Shown here piece after piece: positions 6,954 through 7,770 of a stretch of DNA of 7,770 nt. Both the position numbers and the translations under genes were made by a program. Numbering within the stretch: position 1 is the first letter of the stretch; each line of letters starts with the position of its first letter. Under the pieces are notes generated by a model that saw only the letters and a program-made list of their open reading frames with translations, did no database searches and was not told where the DNA came from. Origin of the DNA: Candidatus Cloacimonadota bacterium (GTDB lineage Bacteria > Cloacimonadota > Cloacimonadia > Cloacimonadales > TCS61); the NCBI GenBank assembly GCA_016931665.1, contig JAFGEH010000031.1, forward strand, positions 1 through 7,770, read 5' to 3'.

Positions 6954-7573
6954 AAATATTAAATATTTCTATCCTGATTGTTATGCTGATTACCTGCCTG
7001 GAAGCCTGGTCCGGGAAACAGGCAGAAACTGGGAATTCCCTGTATCTGGTACGCCTGGAAGATAATATTCTGGGTACCATTGATCTGCTGACCGCTTTCA
7101 ATGAAAAAGGGAAAAACATCTATGATATAATTGAAAACGGCCATTATTACAATTCCTTTCTCCTGGAAATGACCATGGAATGCGGGAATCTTCTGCAGCA
7201 GATCCGGAATGCGGAAAATTTAACAGAAGAAGAGCAGGAATCACTCGTTCGGGCTCTGCTTGCTACTCTGAAACCGGATGTCCCCTTCCCGGAAGACAGG
7301 ATTGGGAAAAAAGAAGATAAGGCCAATCGGCAATACCTGAGCAATGTCAGGATTGGGTTGGACCAGCAGTTGAAAGTGCTGCTGACGGATATTCTGCGGG
7401 AAGAAGAGGTGCTTTTTGCTGAAAAAGCCATGACCCAGAAATATCTTATGCTGCATTCCCGCCATTTTCTCTATTCCCTGCTTCAGGATTTTGTTGAACC
7501 TTATGCTGAACTCAGCCATGCCAACAGGGCATACCTGATCGAAATTATCAAATCGATCGAAGCCGGCCTGTGA
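6950..7573 (+). CDS. Exported helical protein of unknown function
   Basis: I do not recognise this 207-residue protein. Residues 1-20 look like a signal peptide: Lys2, a hydrophobic run ILNISILIVMLITCLEA, then a polar WSGKQ. Cys16 follows LIT, a poor lipobox because Thr at -1 is unusual, so lipoprotein processing is possible but unlikely. The mature part is mainly charged and helical, rich in Glu, Leu and Lys, for example around 69-108 and 130-203, with a Pro-containing break at KPDVPFPEDR (108-117). I see no catalytic motif, no metal site and no sorting tail like the upstream peptidase. The start ATG overlaps the peptidase stop (ATGA, 6950-6953), and the stop overlaps the next GTG start (GTGA, 7570-7573). 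It is therefore translationally coupled on both sides. No good ribosome site precedes it, consistent with coupling. A periplasmic role linked to the peptidase is possible but is only inference from context. Confidence 0.85.
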   Translation: MKILNISILIVMLITCLEAWSGKQAETGNSLYLVRLEDNILGTIDLLTAFNEKGKNIYDIIENGHYYNSFLLEMTMECGNLLQQIRNAENLTEEEQESLVRALLATLKPDVPFPEDRIGKKEDKANRQYLSNVRIGLDQQLKVLLTDILREEEVLFAEKAMTQKYLMLHSRHFLYSLLQDFVEPYAELSHANRAYLIEIIKSIEAGL

Positions 7574-7770
7574 AAAGTGGACGTTCCCTGAACATTTCCC
7601 ATCCCGAGTTCGGGCCGGTTGAATTAAGGCTCAGCAGTAAAGCCAGAAAACTGCGGATTCAGCTGCGTCCCTTTCAACCTGTTCTGCTTACTGTTCCAGT
7701 GCGGGTTTCCAGACAAGAAGCCCTGTTTTTCCTGAACTCCCGCCGGAACTGGATCAGAAAACATCAGTCC
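7570..7770 (+). CDS. YgjP-like (DUF45) metallopeptidase-domain protein, N-terminal part (runs off window)
   Basis: The frame is open from GTG 7570 to the last base (67 codons) and continues beyond the window. The segment VELRLSSKARKLRIQLRPFQPVLLTVP (residues 17-43), followed by VSRQEALFFLNSRRNWIRKH (46-65), matches the N-terminal pattern of the YgjP/DUF45 family: a strand with an Arg-rich R-S-x-R-A-R-x-L-R-like element, a V-P turn, and a helix ending in a W-I-x-K-H motif. Family members carry a downstream HExxH zinc site resembling SprT/WLM peptidases, which would be outside this window, so activity cannot be checked. GTG is chosen because it overlaps the upstream stop (GTGA) and the homology begins soon after. 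No clear ribosome site is present, so translation probably depends on coupling. Being short and at the edge, it is easily missed by gene finders. Confidence 0.8.
   Translation, partial: MKSGRSLNISHPEFGPVELRLSSKARKLRIQLRPFQPVLLTVPVRVSRQEALFFLNSRRNWIRKHQS

Noticed and set aside
6980..7012. Lipoprotein signal (LITC) in the 207-residue protein
   Set aside because: Thr at -1 and Ile at -2 fit the lipobox poorly; an ordinary signal peptide is at least as likely.
1..7770. CRISPR arrays, tRNA or rRNA genes, insertion sequences, phage or defence genes
   Set aside because: No regular direct repeats, no cloverleaf-like sequence, no transposase, integrase or nuclease motifs were seen on either strand.

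Overview
The window is a compact bacterial segment with every supported gene on the + strand. Most junctions are 4-nt stop/start overlaps or very short gaps. The best taxonomic clue is the 858-residue secreted M6-type metallopeptidase. It ends in a type IX secretion (Por)-style sorting domain, with NYPNPFNPE near the start of the domain and SGVYFYRL at the end. Such tails are typical of the FCB group and neighbouring candidate phyla, for example Cloacimonadota, Marinimicrobia, Fibrobacterota and Bacteroidota. I lean towards a Cloacimonadota-like organism, but this is inference from protein style and not a database result. There are no RNA genes, mobile elements, CRISPR arrays or integrase genes that I can support.

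Layout. (1) 2-313 is the 3' end of a class I/II PLP aminotransferase. (2) 335-368 is a hairpin plus a T7 run, directly upstream of an aspartate-family biosynthesis pair: asd (381-1385) and a DapG-like aspartokinase (1382-2572), joined by an ATGA overlap. The order asd-aspartokinase is the same as asd-dapG in Bacillus. Together they turn aspartate into aspartate semialdehyde for lysine/DAP, threonine and methionine. (3) After a 48-nt gap with a possible sigma70-like promoter come a stand-alone cyclic-nucleotide-binding-domain protein (2621-3097) and an AI-2E/PerM-family membrane protein (3105-4169), separated by 7 nt. (4) 4170-4376 is a 207-nt gap, AT-richer by eye than its surroundings, with no convincing gene. 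(5) A tightly coupled set follows: the secreted M6 peptidase (4377-6953), an exported helical protein of unknown function (6950-7573, ATGA overlap), and the first 67 codons of a YgjP-like (DUF45) metallopeptidase (7570 to the window end, GTGA overlap).

Most of the window is ordinary housekeeping or secreted-protein sequence. The items most worth a second look are the hairpin placed between the aminotransferase and asd, the cNMP-domain/AI-2E pair, and the unrecognised exported protein locked between two metallopeptidase genes. I did not find evidence for a wholly new system such as a defence island or a novel RNA array.
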